From: Lachnospiraceae bacterium
Lineage (GTDB): Bacteria > Bacillota > Clostridia > Lachnospirales > Lachnospiraceae
Length of the DNA stretch: 64,000 bases
Assembly: GCA_016286555.1 (NCBI GenBank)
Contig: JAEETA010000002.1
Coordinates: 62,001 to 126,000, forward strand
Direction: 5' to 3'
Shown here piece after piece: positions 34,381 through 43,660 of the stretch. Within the stretch, counting starts at the first letter, position 1. Each line of letters starts with the position of its first letter. Made by a program: the position numbers and the translations under genes. A model generated the notes under the pieces. The model was given only the letters and a program-made list of their open reading frames with translations. It made no database searches and was not told where the DNA came from.

Positions 34381-35937
34381 TCACTTTGCGTAATCTACCA
34401 CTCGACTTTCGCGGATGACATTCACCTTGATCTGACCGGGATACTTCATCTCGTTCTGGATCTGCTGGGAAATGTCGTGAGCCAGGATCACCATGTCGGT
34501 GTCGCTGACCTGCTCCGGAACCACCATAACGCGAACCTCGCGGCCCGCCTGAATGGCGAAGGACTTTTCTACTCCCTTGAAATTGTTGGCGATCTCCTCC
34601 AACTGCGTCAGGCGGTTGGTGTAGATCTCTAAGGTCTCTCTTCTTGCTCCCGGTCTCGCTGCAGAAATCGTATCGGCTGCCTGCACGATACATGCGATCA
34701 GGGATTGAGGCTCCACGTCGCCGTGATGTGCCTCCACCGCGTTGATAATGGTGGGATTCTCCTTATACTTGCGGCAGATCTCGGCACCGAGCTGCACATG
34801 GGAGCCCTCCATCTCGTGGTCCACAGCCTTACCGATGTCATGCAGCAGACCTGCGCGCTTTGCGGTCTTCACATCCAGACCCATCTCAGCGGCAAGCAGC
34901 CCGCACAGCTGTGCAACCTCCACGGAATGCTTCAAAACGTTCTGGCCGAAGCTGGTGCGGTACTTCATACGACCCAGCAGTCTGACCACATCGGGATGCA
35001 GCCCGTGCACACCCGCTTCGAGGACGGCAGCTTCGCCTTCCTCCTTGATGGTCTGATCCACTTCCTTCTGTGCCTTCTCCACCATCTCTTCAATCTTGGC
35101 GGGATGAATGCGTCCGTCCACGATGAGTTTCTCAAGGGCAAGCCTTGCGACCTCTCTGCGGACCGGCTCGAAAGCGGACAGCACCACAGCCTCCGGCGTG
35201 TCATCAATGATGAGTTCCACACCGGTGAGGGTCTCGAGGGTACGAATATTTCTGCCCTCGCGCCCGATGATCCTTCCCTTCATATCGTCACTGGGAAGTT
35301 GTACAACGGAAATCGTACTTTCAGAGACATGATCTGCAGCACATCTCTGAATGGAGGATACCACCAGCTCTTTTGCGCGCTTGTCGCATTCCTCCTTGAC
35401 CTGAGCCTCCATTTCCTTGATTCTCACGGCCTTTTCGTGCTTTAAGTCATCTTCAACAATTCGTAGTAAGTAGTCCTTTGCCTGTTCAGAGGTTAACCCG
35501 GAAATCCGTTCCAGTTCCTGTACCCGTTGCTCATTCAGCTTGGAAATATCCTCTTTCATACGATTGAGAGATTCTTCCTTTGCTGCCAGCGTGGCCTCGC
35601 GCTTCTCCAGCGCGTCGGTCTTCTTGTCAATCGACTCTTCCTTCTGTCTGATCCTGTTCTCGCTCTTCTGTACCTCCGCACGACGCTCCTTGACCTCGCG
35701 GTCCACGTCGTTCTTGATGCGGATGGCATCCTCCTTCGCCTTCAGCGAAGCTTCACGTTTCTCAGAATCGGCAGTCTTCAGAGCTTCATCAATGATCTTG
35801 CGGGCACGCTCTTCTGCGGTGCCGATGGTCTGCTCTTCTCTGCGCTTATCGGAAGCGACAGTGAGTTTCCAGACTACCAGTGCCGTGATCAGAACAGCTG
35901 CGGCAACGATCGCGATGACAATGCCGTAGTGTAACAT
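34381..35937 (-). CDS. rny: Ribonuclease Y
   Basis: RNase Y is the membrane-anchored endoribonuclease that starts bulk mRNA decay in Gram-positive bacteria. The 518 residues have the standard layout: one N-terminal membrane helix ([18 protein letters not shown]), a long coiled coil to about residue 200, a KH domain ([18 protein letters not shown]) and a C-terminal HD domain ([22 protein letters not shown]) that holds the metal-dependent active site. AAGGAGGTACT precedes the ATG. It is a single-gene unit with its own promoter and terminator. Confidence 0.98.
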   Translation of the reverse strand: MLHYGIVIAIVAAAVLITALVVWKLTVASDKRREEQTIGTAEERARKIIDEALKTADSEKREASLKAKEDAIRIKNDVDREVKERRAEVQKSENRIRQKEESIDKKTDALEKREATLAAKEESLNRMKEDISKLNEQRVQELERISGLTSEQAKDYLLRIVEDDLKHEKAVRIKEMEAQVKEECDKRAKELVVSSIQRCAADHVSESTISVVQLPSDDMKGRIIGREGRNIRTLETLTGVELIIDDTPEAVVLSAFEPVRREVARLALEKLIVDGRIHPAKIEEMVEKAQKEVDQTIKEEGEAAVLEAGVHGLHPDVVRLLGRMKYRTSFGQNVLKHSVEVAQLCGLLAAEMGLDVKTAKRAGLLHDIGKAVDHEMEGSHVQLGAEICRKYKENPTIINAVEAHHGDVEPQSLIACIVQAADTISAARPGARRETLEIYTNRLTQLEEIANNFKGVEKSFAIQAGREVRVMVVPEQVSDTDMVILAHDISQQIQNEMKYPGQIKVNVIRESRVVDYAK

Positions 35938-35981
35938 GACAGGAGTACCTCCTTATAAAATTTTCACAGTACAACAAATCT

Positions 35982-36010
35982 ATATTAGAGATTTTTGGTC
36001 AATATGTCAA
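35982..36010 (-). promoter_or_regulatory. Sigma-A promoter of rny
   Basis: The minus strand carries TTGACA (36005-36010), a 17-base spacer and TAATAT (35982-35987), about 45 bases before the rny start. Confidence 0.85.
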
Positions 36011-36021
36011 GGCACTTTACT

Positions 36022-37236
36022 CTAACAAAGTGTGTATTTCAGCAAGATAACATAGAGTGCAAAAATCACCGCGGCTACGGCAATTCGTCGCAGTACCGCA
36101 GGGCTCATGGGGATCTCTCCCGCCACAAATCCGTCGATGCCATCGCACAGTTTTTTGTAAAATCCGCGGTTTTCGATGAGAACTCCGCAGACCGCATTTC
36201 TGAGAAGCTCGATCACGGTTCCCGCCACCCAGATGGCGCAGATCATGGCTGCCACCCAGAGCATTCGATGCAGTCCGTGAACCTGCTCTCGCAGATAGTC
36301 TCCGCGGCAGACGGTGTTAAAAAGGTACTCCCGCCACACCGGTACCTGATGGAAGCAGTAGACTCCCAGAGCAGTCCCCGCCAGCCGGTCGATGACAGGT
36401 ACGGATTTTTCCTTTGTCTGTACCGCGAAAAAGAAAATGCTATAGGCCATCACCAGGTTCGGCAGCGTCCGCATCCTGGATCTGTAGGTCTCGCCGTAAT
36501 CGTACAGGGTCTGCAGGATCCCGCTGCGCAGGCTCTCATAGGGTTCGAAGGCAGCGCGGTAAACGGTGAGTGCCAGCCACAGCCCCAGGAACAGGAGCAG
36601 CACTTTTTTCCCGGAAGGGAGTTTTTTCAGATAGGTCTTCAGGTAGCCCGTCAGCACATAGATATACATGGCCACCCAGATCTCGTTGGCGAAAAATCCG
36701 ATCTCCACCACGGGGCCGTAGCCGAACTGGAAGCGGTCATTGCCCGCCGTGGTGTAAAGGATCATCAAAAATCCGAACAGGATAAGCAGAAACTCTGTAA
36801 TACGGCGATTCTCCGGCCGAAAGAGCAGGTTCAGGAAGGGAGAAAACAACATCAGCAGAACATAGCAGTTCACAAACCAGAGCATGTCCTGTTCCAGAGG
36901 AAAAAAGGCGGAATACAGGTCAAACCCGGAGATATTGCGGAGCCGGAACATGCAGATCAGGGTCAGCACCAGGGAATAGCAAAATCCCGTGAGCCACACG
37001 TGGAGCACCCGTCTCGACCGGAAGGGCGTCCCCACGGTAAACCAGGCGGTGATGATGAAAAAGACGCTGCAGGCCACCCGTGAAAGGGAGTCGCAGGCCG
37101 CATAGAAAAAGTTCACCGCCGGGTTCCCCAGTTCACTGAGGTACCCCTGTCCGGTATAGTGATCCGCAATGATGGCGATGATGCACAGGATCCTCACCAG
37201 CTCTAAATTGGAATTGCGCGTTCTCTTTTCGTTCAT
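36022..37236 (-). CDS. Acyltransferase 3 family membrane protein
   Basis: The 404-residue protein is a multi-pass membrane protein of the acyltransferase 3 (OafA/WecH-like) family, which transfers acetyl or succinyl groups to surface polysaccharides. The N-terminal NLELVRILCIIAIIADHY holds the family's conserved Arg and His, and about ten hydrophobic segments follow. It lies alone upstream of rny, with a promoter at 37294-37321, and is divergent from recA. A second, unrelated-in-detail member is encoded at 49706-50821. The acceptor is unknown, though surface glycans or wall polymers are likely. Confidence 0.85.
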   Translation of the reverse strand: MNEKRTRNSNLELVRILCIIAIIADHYTGQGYLSELGNPAVNFFYAACDSLSRVACSVFFIITAWFTVGTPFRSRRVLHVWLTGFCYSLVLTLICMFRLRNISGFDLYSAFFPLEQDMLWFVNCYVLLMLFSPFLNLLFRPENRRITEFLLILFGFLMILYTTAGNDRFQFGYGPVVEIGFFANEIWVAMYIYVLTGYLKTYLKKLPSGKKVLLLFLGLWLALTVYRAAFEPYESLRSGILQTLYDYGETYRSRMRTLPNLVMAYSIFFFAVQTKEKSVPVIDRLAGTALGVYCFHQVPVWREYLFNTVCRGDYLREQVHGLHRMLWVAAMICAIWVAGTVIELLRNAVCGVLIENRGFYKKLCDGIDGFVAGEIPMSPAVLRRIAVAAVIFALYVILLKYTLC

Positions 37237-37632
37237 CCTTCCTGCCAGTTCCTTTCCGCATGATCGGTCCGAAAGATTTTTGCTCTGTCTCCTATCATAA
37301 ACCGCCGATGGTATTTTTCAAAGTTTTTCCTTTCCTTCTTTCCGTGGAGATACCGACGGAGGATTTTCCCGGAGCCGCAGGTCCCTCGGTGCCGAAAGCA
37401 GCCAAAAATTTCATCTTGCGTCTCCTTCAGGGTTATGTTATATTCTCGTTACACGGGCGGGGCGCCGCCTTCTTTCGGGGATTCCCCGATATTTCCCTTT
37501 TTGAGAGAGTTTTTTTACCTGATGTTGTATTACACTGTATTTGCATGCGGTGATTTTCTGCAGTGATCCTGCGCGAAGGAGCGCAGTGTTTACTGCGACA
37601 TTGTAACAGTTCATTCAGGCGCAAAAAATGCG
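37237..37632. other. Intergenic region between the acyltransferase and recA
   Basis: No convincing gene is present in this stretch. It holds the acyltransferase promoter (37294-37321) and a plus-strand promoter-like pair, TTGCGT at 37416-37421 and TATATT at 37439-37444 with 17 bases between. GC-rich inverted repeats follow, including TCGGGG-ATT-CCCCGA near 37479-37493 with T-rich sequence after it. These could mark a small RNA or an extra recA leader, but this is weak. The recA promoter proper begins at 37633. Confidence 0.4.
37294..37321 (-). promoter_or_regulatory. Sigma-A promoter of the acyltransferase gene
   Basis: The minus strand carries TTGAAA (37316-37321), a 16-base spacer and TATGAT (37294-37299), about 58 bases before the ATG. 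Confidence 0.6.
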
Positions 37633-37689
37633 TTGACAAAATCGAACAGATGTTTTAATGTATTCCTTAGTGATGCGAACATTTGTTCC
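37633..37689 (+). promoter_or_regulatory. recA promoter with two LexA (SOS) boxes
   Basis: TTGACA at 37633-37638 is followed after 17 bases by TAATGT at 37656-37661. A LexA-type box CGAACAGATGTTTT (37643-37656) fills the spacer, and a second, CGAACATTTGTTCC (37676-37689), lies just downstream. Both fit the Gram-positive CGAAC-N4-GTT pattern, so recA should be SOS-induced. Confidence 0.88.
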
Positions 37690-37708
37690 TGAAAAGGAGA
37701 TATTTTTT

Positions 37709-38779
37709 ATGGAAAACGAAGAGAAGAAAAAAGCATTGGAAGCGGCCCTGAGCCAGCTGGAGAAGCAGTACGGCAAGGGCGCGGTCATGCGGCTGGGAGA
37801 TCCCGCTGCCCAGATGAAGGTGGAGACCATCCCCACCGGTTCCATCAGCCTCGACATCGCGCTGGGGCAGGGCGGTATCCCGAAGGGAAGGATCATCGAG
37901 ATTTACGGTCCCGAGTCCAGTGGTAAGACCACCGTTACGCTCCATATGATCGCAGAGGTTCAGAAGCGTGGAGGCATCGCAGGTTTCATCGATGCGGAGC
38001 ACGCACTGGATCCCGTATATGCCAAGAATATCGGCGTCGACATCGACAATCTCTACATCTCTCAGCCGGACAGCGGCGAGCAGGCACTGGAGATCGCCGA
38101 GACCATGGTTCGCTCCGGCGCCATCGATATCGTTGTTGTGGACTCCGTCGCAGCTTTGGTTCCCAAGGCTGAGATCGAGGGTGATATGGGCGATGCACAC
38201 GTAGGTCTCCAGGCCCGCCTCATGAGCCAGGCACTGCGGAAGCTTACCGCCGTCATCAGCAAGTCCAACTGCTGCGTGGTATTCATCAACCAGCTCCGTG
38301 AGAAGGTAGGCGTGATGTTCGGTAACCCCGAGACCACCACCGGCGGTCGCGCACTGAAGTTCTACTCTTCCGTCCGTCTGGATGTCCGCCGCATCGAGTC
38401 CATCAAGCAGGGCGGCGAGGTCATCGGTAACCGTACCCGCGTGAAGGTGGTCAAGAATAAGGTGGCTCCTCCCTTCAAGGAGGCAGAGTTCGATATCATG
38501 TTCGGCGAGGGCATCAGCATCGTCGGCGATATCCTGGATAAGGCAACGGATGCCAATATCATCGTGAAGTCCGGTGCATGGTTCGCCTACAAGGGGGACA
38601 AGATCGGCCAGGGACGCGAGAATGCAAAGCAGTACCTGAAGGATAATCCGGCCATCTTCTCCGAGGTGGAGCAGGCAGTCCGTTCCTTCTACGGTCTGGA
38701 CGGCAAGGATGAGGAAGAGGCACCCGCTGCGGATGCGAAGGCTTCCGGGAAAGCTTCCAAGTCCAAGGAGGAAGCTTGA
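37709..38779 (+). CDS. recA: Recombinase RecA
   Basis: RecA forms the DNA filament for homologous strand exchange and stimulates LexA self-cleavage. The 356 residues include Walker A GPESSGKT at 67-74, the [15 protein letters not shown] block, [24 protein letters not shown] (L2 loop region) and the usual charged C-terminal tail. The start is the ATG at 37709 with AAAAGGAGAT upstream; the open frame extends 51 bases further but through the SOS boxes. Codon use is notably GC-ending, as expected for a highly expressed core gene. recX overlaps its stop. Confidence 0.99.
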   Translation: MENEEKKKALEAALSQLEKQYGKGAVMRLGDPAAQMKVETIPTGSISLDIALGQGGIPKGRIIEIYGPESSGKTTVTLHMIAEVQKRGGIAGFIDAEHALDPVYAKNIGVDIDNLYISQPDSGEQALEIAETMVRSGAIDIVVVDSVAALVPKAEIEGDMGDAHVGLQARLMSQALRKLTAVISKSNCCVVFINQLREKVGVMFGNPETTTGGRALKFYSSVRLDVRRIESIKQGGEVIGNRTRVKVVKNKVAPPFKEAEFDIMFGEGISIVGDILDKATDANIIVKSGAWFAYKGDKIGQGRENAKQYLKDNPAIFSEVEQAVRSFYGLDGKDEEEAPAADAKASGKASKSKEEA

Positions 38780-39381
38780 TCATCTCACAGATCCTCCCCC
38801 TGAACAAAAGCAGGAGCCGTGTATTTCTGGACGGCGAATTTGCCTTTGTTCTCTATAAGGGAGAACTGAACCGGCTGCACATCGAGGAAGGGGAGGATCT
38901 GAGCGAAGAGACCTATGCACAGATCATGAACGAGATCCTTCCGAAGCGCGCTAAGCTCCGGGCCATGAACATGCTCCAGACCAAGTCCTACACCGAGTCA
39001 GAGCTGGCGAGGAAGCTGCGGGACGGGGGATACCCCGAACCTATCATCAAGGACACCTTAAGCTACGTTGCCTCCTACGGTTACACGGATGATGTGCGCT
39101 TCGCCGCAGACTACATCCGCTACCACTGCAAGGACAGAGGCAGGCGCAGGCTCATGATGGAGTTACAGCGCAAAGGCGTATCGGAGGCCTCCTTCGATAA
39201 AGCCTGGCAGGAATGCGAGGATCTGGGACTGACGGAAGACGAGGACACTTCCCTGCAGATGCTCCTGCAGAAGAAGCACTACGAGCCGGGGCAGACAGAT
39301 GAGAAGCTGCGCAGGAAGATCGTATCCTATCTCCTGCGGAGGGGGTATTCCATGGAGCGTATCATGCACGCCATCTCCTGA
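38776..39381 (+). CDS. recX: Regulatory protein RecX
   Basis: RecX binds RecA filaments and limits their activity. The 201 residues show the repeating three-helix modules of the family: [45 protein letters not shown] and [22 protein letters not shown]. The start is TTG at 38776, overlapping the recA stop (TTGA) and placed 4 bases after AAGGAGG, so translation is probably coupled to recA. It ends 59 bases before a strong bidirectional terminator. Confidence 0.92.
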   Translation: MIISQILPLNKSRSRVFLDGEFAFVLYKGELNRLHIEEGEDLSEETYAQIMNEILPKRAKLRAMNMLQTKSYTESELARKLRDGGYPEPIIKDTLSYVASYGYTDDVRFAADYIRYHCKDRGRRRLMMELQRKGVSEASFDKAWQECEDLGLTEDEDTSLQMLLQKKHYEPGQTDEKLRRKIVSYLLRRGYSMERIMHAIS

Positions 39382-39435
39382 GAAGTCCAAACCCAACTGA
39401 GCATCGAGAAGGCTCGCCCAAACGAATTGACACGC

Positions 39436-39475
39436 AAAAATGCCGCAGAAGAATCGCTCTTCTGCGGCATCTTTT
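39436..39475. terminator. Bidirectional terminator between recX and cinA
   Basis: A 12-bp perfect stem (TGCCGCAGAAGA at 39441-39452 with 39458-39469) and a 5-base loop are flanked by A5 on the left and by CTTTT on the right. It can end both the recA-recX transcript and the convergent yicC-to-cinA operon. Confidence 0.88.
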
Positions 39476-39535
39476 CATATCCAAATCATTCTTCAAATTC
39501 AACGGGGCCAACCATCCTCAAGGATGCGGGATTGC

Positions 39536-40801
39536 TCAGTTCTTCTCTGCAGTCTGATTCTCTGCGAAATACTCCAGCATCGCTTCCCGCATCAGTACCA
39601 GTGCCTGGACCACAGCGCGATCCCGGATCATCTGGCGGTTTCCCGTGAAGTGATATTCCTTCACGCGAACCTTCCCTTTCAGTCCGCAGCCGATATAGAC
39701 GAGACCGATCTCCTGACCTTCCTCTGCCACAGGTCCTGCATATCCCGTGATGCTGACACACAGGTCCGCCTTGCTCATGGACGCCAGCCCCTTTACCATC
39801 TCCTCAGCACACTGACGGCTGACGGCAGTATGCTTTTGCAGGGTTGTTTTCTTCACACCCAGGAGCTTGCGCTTTGCTTTGTTGGAATAGGTTACCACAC
39901 CGGTCTTCAGGCTTTCGGATACACCGGGTACATTAATGAGTCTTCCGCTCAGGAGTCCGCCGGTACAGGATTCTGCCGTTGCAACGGTGAGATTATTCTC
40001 CAGCAGCAGAGCGACCACAGCTTCCTCCAGGGTCTCATCCACTTCGGAAGAGTAAACCTTATTTCCGAAACGGCTCTTGATCTCTTTCACCACAGGCTTT
40101 AAGAGTTTCTTCGCTTCCTTCTCGGATTCCGCTCCTGCAGTCACGCGGATATGCACTTCTCCGATCTTCGCATAGGTAGCGATGGTGGGATTGGACTGGG
40201 AATCAATGAGATCCTTGATCAGTTCCTCCGCCTTACTTTCACCCACACCGCAGAGCTTCACCGTCTTGGAGACGATCACCTGCTCACTGCGCTCTGCCAG
40301 GTAAGGAGCCACCTGCTGTTCAAACATGGGACGAAGCTCCGCAGGGGGGCCTGGCATCAGGATCAGGGTACACTTCTTCTCTTCCAGCAGGATGCCGGGA
40401 GCCGTACCGTTGGGATTGGGAATGGCTCTTCCACCCTCGGGGATCAGTGCCTGCTTCCAGTTGTTCTTGGTAGGCTTGGTACCCTTCTTCTTGAAGAATT
40501 CCTCGATGGCCTTACGGCTGAACTCATCCTCGATGAGCTTATGGCCCGTAACCTTTGCAGCCACTTCCTTGGTCAGATCGTCTTCCGTGGGTCCCAGGCC
40601 GCCGGAGACCAGCACGATATCGGAACGTTCGATGGCAGTCTTAAACGCCCAGGTCAGGCGCTCTTCGTTGTCGCCCACCACGGTCTGGAAATAGTTGTTC
40701 AGACCCAGGGCAGCACACCCCTCCGCCAGAAAAGCGGCGTTGGTGTTGACGATGTTACCCATGAGTATTTCGGTACCGACACAGATAATCTCTACAGTCA
40801 T
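39536..40801 (-). CDS. cinA: CinA-like protein (nicotinamide mononucleotide deamidase/pyrophosphatase type)
   Basis: The 421-residue protein has both CinA domains. The N-terminal molybdopterin-binding-like part carries EIICVGTEILMGNIVNTNAAFLA and VSGGLGPTEDDLTKE. The C-terminal NMN-deamidase part (about 260-415) carries TVATAESCTGGLLSGRLINVPGVSE and SITGYAGP. In many Gram-positive bacteria cinA neighbours recA, as here, where the two operons converge. It is the last gene of the yicC-gmk-rpoZ-rimO-pgsA-cinA run, 27 bases after pgsA. AAAGGAGGACTGT precedes the ATG. Confidence 0.95.
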   Translation of the reverse strand: MTVEIICVGTEILMGNIVNTNAAFLAEGCAALGLNNYFQTVVGDNEERLTWAFKTAIERSDIVLVSGGLGPTEDDLTKEVAAKVTGHKLIEDEFSRKAIEEFFKKKGTKPTKNNWKQALIPEGGRAIPNPNGTAPGILLEEKKCTLILMPGPPAELRPMFEQQVAPYLAERSEQVIVSKTVKLCGVGESKAEELIKDLIDSQSNPTIATYAKIGEVHIRVTAGAESEKEAKKLLKPVVKEIKSRFGNKVYSSEVDETLEEAVVALLLENNLTVATAESCTGGLLSGRLINVPGVSESLKTGVVTYSNKAKRKLLGVKKTTLQKHTAVSRQCAEEMVKGLASMSKADLCVSITGYAGPVAEEGQEIGLVYIGCGLKGKVRVKEYHFTGNRQMIRDRAVVQALVLMREAMLEYFAENQTAEKN

Positions 40802-40828
40802 ACAGTCCTCCTTTCGGAAGCACGGACG

Positions 40829-41425
40829 TTACAGCATCACTTTGCGGTTCTTGTACAGATAATCGATCAGGGAGATCACCGTCAGGAGCAGTGCGATCCA
40901 CATGAGGGACTGCGCCAGAACGGTAAACCACCGGAATCCGGCAAGCAAGGGCTCTGCCAGCATGGTGATGATCATCAGCATCTGGAAGGTGGTCTTGAAT
41001 TTTCCCCAGTAGCTGGCAGCGATGACGATTCCGGCATCGGATGCCACCAGACGAAAGCCGCTGATGATAAACTCTCTGGAGATGATCACGATGACCACCC
41101 AGGCAGGGATTTTGCTCATATCCACGAGGCAGATCAGTGCAGCGCACACCAGAAGTTTATCCGCCAGAGGATCCATGAATTTTCCGAAGTTCGTCACCAG
41201 GTTGTACTTCCGGGCGATCTTCCCGTCCACCAGATCCGTCAGACTGGCGATGATAAAGATGGCTTCCGCCAGGACGCAGTACAGGATCCCGCCGCTGCCG
41301 TTCCACTCCTCGCGCCCCACCAGGAGCAGGATCACGAAGGGAATGATCAGCACCACGCGGATCATGGTCAGAATATTGGGGACATTCCAGATAGGCTTCT
41401 TTTCCTTGAAGCTTGCATCAGTCAT
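40829..41425 (-). CDS. pgsA: CDP-diacylglycerol--glycerol-3-phosphate 3-phosphatidyltransferase
   Basis: The enzyme makes phosphatidylglycerol phosphate, the first committed step to phosphatidylglycerol. The 198-residue membrane protein has about four or five hydrophobic helices. It carries the complete CDP-alcohol phosphotransferase motif in DLVDGKIARKYNLVTNFGK and FMDPLADKL, with the metal-binding Asp residues. Its start overlaps the rimO end by 8 bases. The rimO-pgsA-cinA order is conserved in many Clostridia and Bacilli. Confidence 0.96.
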   Translation of the reverse strand: MTDASFKEKKPIWNVPNILTMIRVVLIIPFVILLLVGREEWNGSGGILYCVLAEAIFIIASLTDLVDGKIARKYNLVTNFGKFMDPLADKLLVCAALICLVDMSKIPAWVVIVIISREFIISGFRLVASDAGIVIAASYWGKFKTTFQMLMIITMLAEPLLAGFRWFTVLAQSLMWIALLLTVISLIDYLYKNRKVML

Positions 41426-42746
41426 TGATCAATTCTCCCACCAGATCATATTCCCGGGCCTGCGTGACTTTCACCTTCACAAAGTCCCCGGTATTGAAAT
41501 TCGCATCCGTATGCAGGAAAAGGTATCCGTCCACATCCGGTGCGTCCCGGTAAGTGCGGGTAACATACACATCGTCCTCCGCCACTTTCCCCTCAACCAT
41601 CACGGTAAGCTCACGGCCCACCATTTCTTCGATCTTATCAAATACCACGGCCTGCTGCAGTTCCATCAGCTCGTCTCTGCGGCTTTCCTTCACTTCCTCC
41701 GGCACCTGGTCCGGCAGAAGTGCTGCCCTGGTATCCTCCTCCTGAGAGTAGGCAAATACGCCCAGGCGGTCAAACTCCATCTCATTGACAAAGCGGTAGG
41801 TCTCCTCGAAGTCCTCCTGGGTCTCCCCGGGGAATCCGGAGATCAGCGTCGTCCTCAGACAGATATCGGGAATCCGCTCCCGCAGCTTTTCGATCACTTC
41901 CCGCAGACTCTGCTGAGAGGTTCTGCGTCCCATGGCCCGCAGGATCCGGTCACTGGCAGACTGGATGGGAAGATCCAGATAGTGACAGATCTTCGGCTCC
42001 GTGGCGATGGTCTCGATGATCTCATCCGTCAGTTCCTCAGGGTATCCGTAGAGGATGCGGATCCATTCGATGCCTTCAATCTCGCACAGATGGTGCAGGA
42101 GCTCCGGCAGGGATTTTTTCCCATAGAGGTCCTTGCCGTAGAGTGTAGTCTCCTGGGCTACCAGGATCAGTTCCTTTACGCCGCCCCGAGCCAGCTCTTC
42201 AGCTTCCCGCAGCAGCGCCTCCATGGGCACGGAGCGGTAGGGTCCCCTGACCTTGGGAATGATGCAGTAGGTGCAGTTTTTATCGCAGCCTTCCGCTATT
42301 TTCAAATACGCAAAATGTCCGCCCGTGGTGACAATGCGTCTCGTCTCCACAGTCGGATCACTGCTTAAGGGTTCGTAATGATTCTCGGGCCGGCCCGCCA
42401 GAATGGCGTCGAAGGTATCAGCGACAGCGGTGATGGCCATGGTGCCGATGCAGGCGTCCACCTCCGGGACTTCCTCCCGGATCTGCTCCTGATAGCGCTG
42501 GGAAAGACATCCTCCCACCACCAGGGCCTTGTACTGTCCACTCTTACGATATTCTGCCAGACGGAGGATGGTCTGAATGCTCTCCTCCTTTGCGTCACCG
42601 ATGAAGCAGCAGGTGTTGACGAGAGCGCCTTCCGCCTCCTCTTCATCGTCCGTAAACGCATATCCGCGATCTGCCAGGATCCCCAGCATCTTCTCGGAAT
42701 CTACCAGATTTTTGTCACATCCCAGACTGACCGGAAGGATCTTCAC
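41418..42746 (-). CDS. rimO: Ribosomal protein S12 methylthiotransferase RimO
   Basis: RimO is a radical SAM enzyme that adds a methylthio group to an Asp of ribosomal protein S12. The 442 residues show the N-terminal MTTase domain (VSLGCDKNLVDSEKMLG, NTCCFIGDAKEESI), the radical SAM cluster motif GCDKNCTYCIIP, and a C-terminal TRAM domain (VEGKVAEDDVYVTRTYRDAPDVDG). The D-rich VDGYLFLH ending favours RimO over MiaB. The start overlaps the rpoZ stop by four bases (ATGA), indicating coupling. Confidence 0.95.
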   Translation of the reverse strand: MKILPVSLGCDKNLVDSEKMLGILADRGYAFTDDEEEAEGALVNTCCFIGDAKEESIQTILRLAEYRKSGQYKALVVGGCLSQRYQEQIREEVPEVDACIGTMAITAVADTFDAILAGRPENHYEPLSSDPTVETRRIVTTGGHFAYLKIAEGCDKNCTYCIIPKVRGPYRSVPMEALLREAEELARGGVKELILVAQETTLYGKDLYGKKSLPELLHHLCEIEGIEWIRILYGYPEELTDEIIETIATEPKICHYLDLPIQSASDRILRAMGRRTSQQSLREVIEKLRERIPDICLRTTLISGFPGETQEDFEETYRFVNEMEFDRLGVFAYSQEEDTRAALLPDQVPEEVKESRRDELMELQQAVVFDKIEEMVGRELTVMVEGKVAEDDVYVTRTYRDAPDVDGYLFLHTDANFNTGDFVKVKVTQAREYDLVGELIND

Positions 42747-42979
42747 TGTACGTCGCTGGGAAGGAGCTGCACATCTCCCTGATAAATCTCCTCCACAGCG
42801 ATGGAAAGGGGCTTGTCTCCGGGGAAGCCTTCCATGGGCTCGTCGCCTGCCACGATCTGGCGTGCGCGCTTAGCGGTAGCCATAACGATGGAATAGCGGC
42901 TGCTTACCAGGGGCTGATCCGGATCCTCAGCCTGCTCGTTTACTGCATTGATCATTTCAACATAAGAAGGGTGTAACAT
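42743..42979 (-). CDS. rpoZ: RNA polymerase omega subunit
   Basis: The 78-residue protein carries the omega signature SSRYSIVMATAKRARQI near residue 26 and the later DKPLSIAVEEIYQG. It helps assemble RNA polymerase by holding the beta-prime subunit. It follows gmk after 34 bases, the standard firmicute order gmk-rpoZ, and overlaps rimO by four bases. Confidence 0.93.
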   Translation of the reverse strand: MLHPSYVEMINAVNEQAEDPDQPLVSSRYSIVMATAKRARQIVAGDEPMEGFPGDKPLSIAVEEIYQGDVQLLPSDVQ

Positions 42980-43013
42980 GTATTTTCTCCTTTTTCTTTA
43001 CAAATCTCTTCTT

Positions 43014-43637
43014 TTATTTCCGATAGGCTTCCAGCTCTTCCCGGAGCTGGCCGATCAGTTCTTTCATGCGGATGGGCTGCGAACGGGCTGCCTCCACAAG
43101 AGCGTCCACTGTTTTTACGCAAGTGTCCAAATCATCATTTACCACAATATAGTCATAATCGTCAATCCCCAATGACTCTTCTGCAGCTCTCGACAGGCGA
43201 CCGGCGATGACATCGTCCGTCTCGGTTCCTCTGCCTTTCAGTCGGCGCTCCAGCTCTGCTGCGCTGGGAGGCGTTACGAACAGCAACAGGCTGTCGGGAT
43301 AGATTTTCTTGATGTTCCGGGCGCCCTGGATCTCGATCTCCAAGATCACGTTGTTACCCTTGGAAAGCTGCTCCTCCACGTATGCCTTGGGGGTGCCGTA
43401 ATAGTTCCCCACATAGTTCGCATACTCGATGAGTCCGCCCTCCTCGATGGTCTTTTCAAAGGTCTCACGGTCGGTGAAAAAATAGTCCACACCTTCCCGC
43501 TCGCCCTCACGGGGCTTTCTCGTGGTCATGGAAACGGACAGAACATAGTCCTCATGCTCTGCCAGAAGGCGCTTCACCAGCGTTCCCTTTCCGGCCCCGG
43601 AAAAACCGGAGATCACCATCAAAATGCCTTTTCTCAT
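43014..43637 (-). CDS. gmk: Guanylate kinase
   Basis: The enzyme phosphorylates GMP to GDP with ATP. The 207 residues show the P-loop SGFSGAGKGTLVK at the N-terminus, then SVSMTTRKPREGEREGVDYFF for GMP binding, YYGTPKAYVEE, and the lid region RRLKGRGTETDDVIAGRL. It lies 24 bases after yicC, the usual order in Clostridia, although the small remA-type gene often found between them is missing. Confidence 0.97.
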   Translation of the reverse strand: MRKGILMVISGFSGAGKGTLVKRLLAEHEDYVLSVSMTTRKPREGEREGVDYFFTDRETFEKTIEEGGLIEYANYVGNYYGTPKAYVEEQLSKGNNVILEIEIQGARNIKKIYPDSLLLFVTPPSAAELERRLKGRGTETDDVIAGRLSRAAEESLGIDDYDYIVVNDDLDTCVKTVDALVEAARSQPIRMKELIGQLREELEAYRK

Positions 43638-43660
43638 GATGTATTACTTACCTCCGATGA

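Noticed and set aside
37260..37553. 97-codon open frame upstream of recA
   Set aside because: It lacks a ribosome site, its product is of unlikely composition, and it is crossed by promoter elements and GC-rich hairpins.
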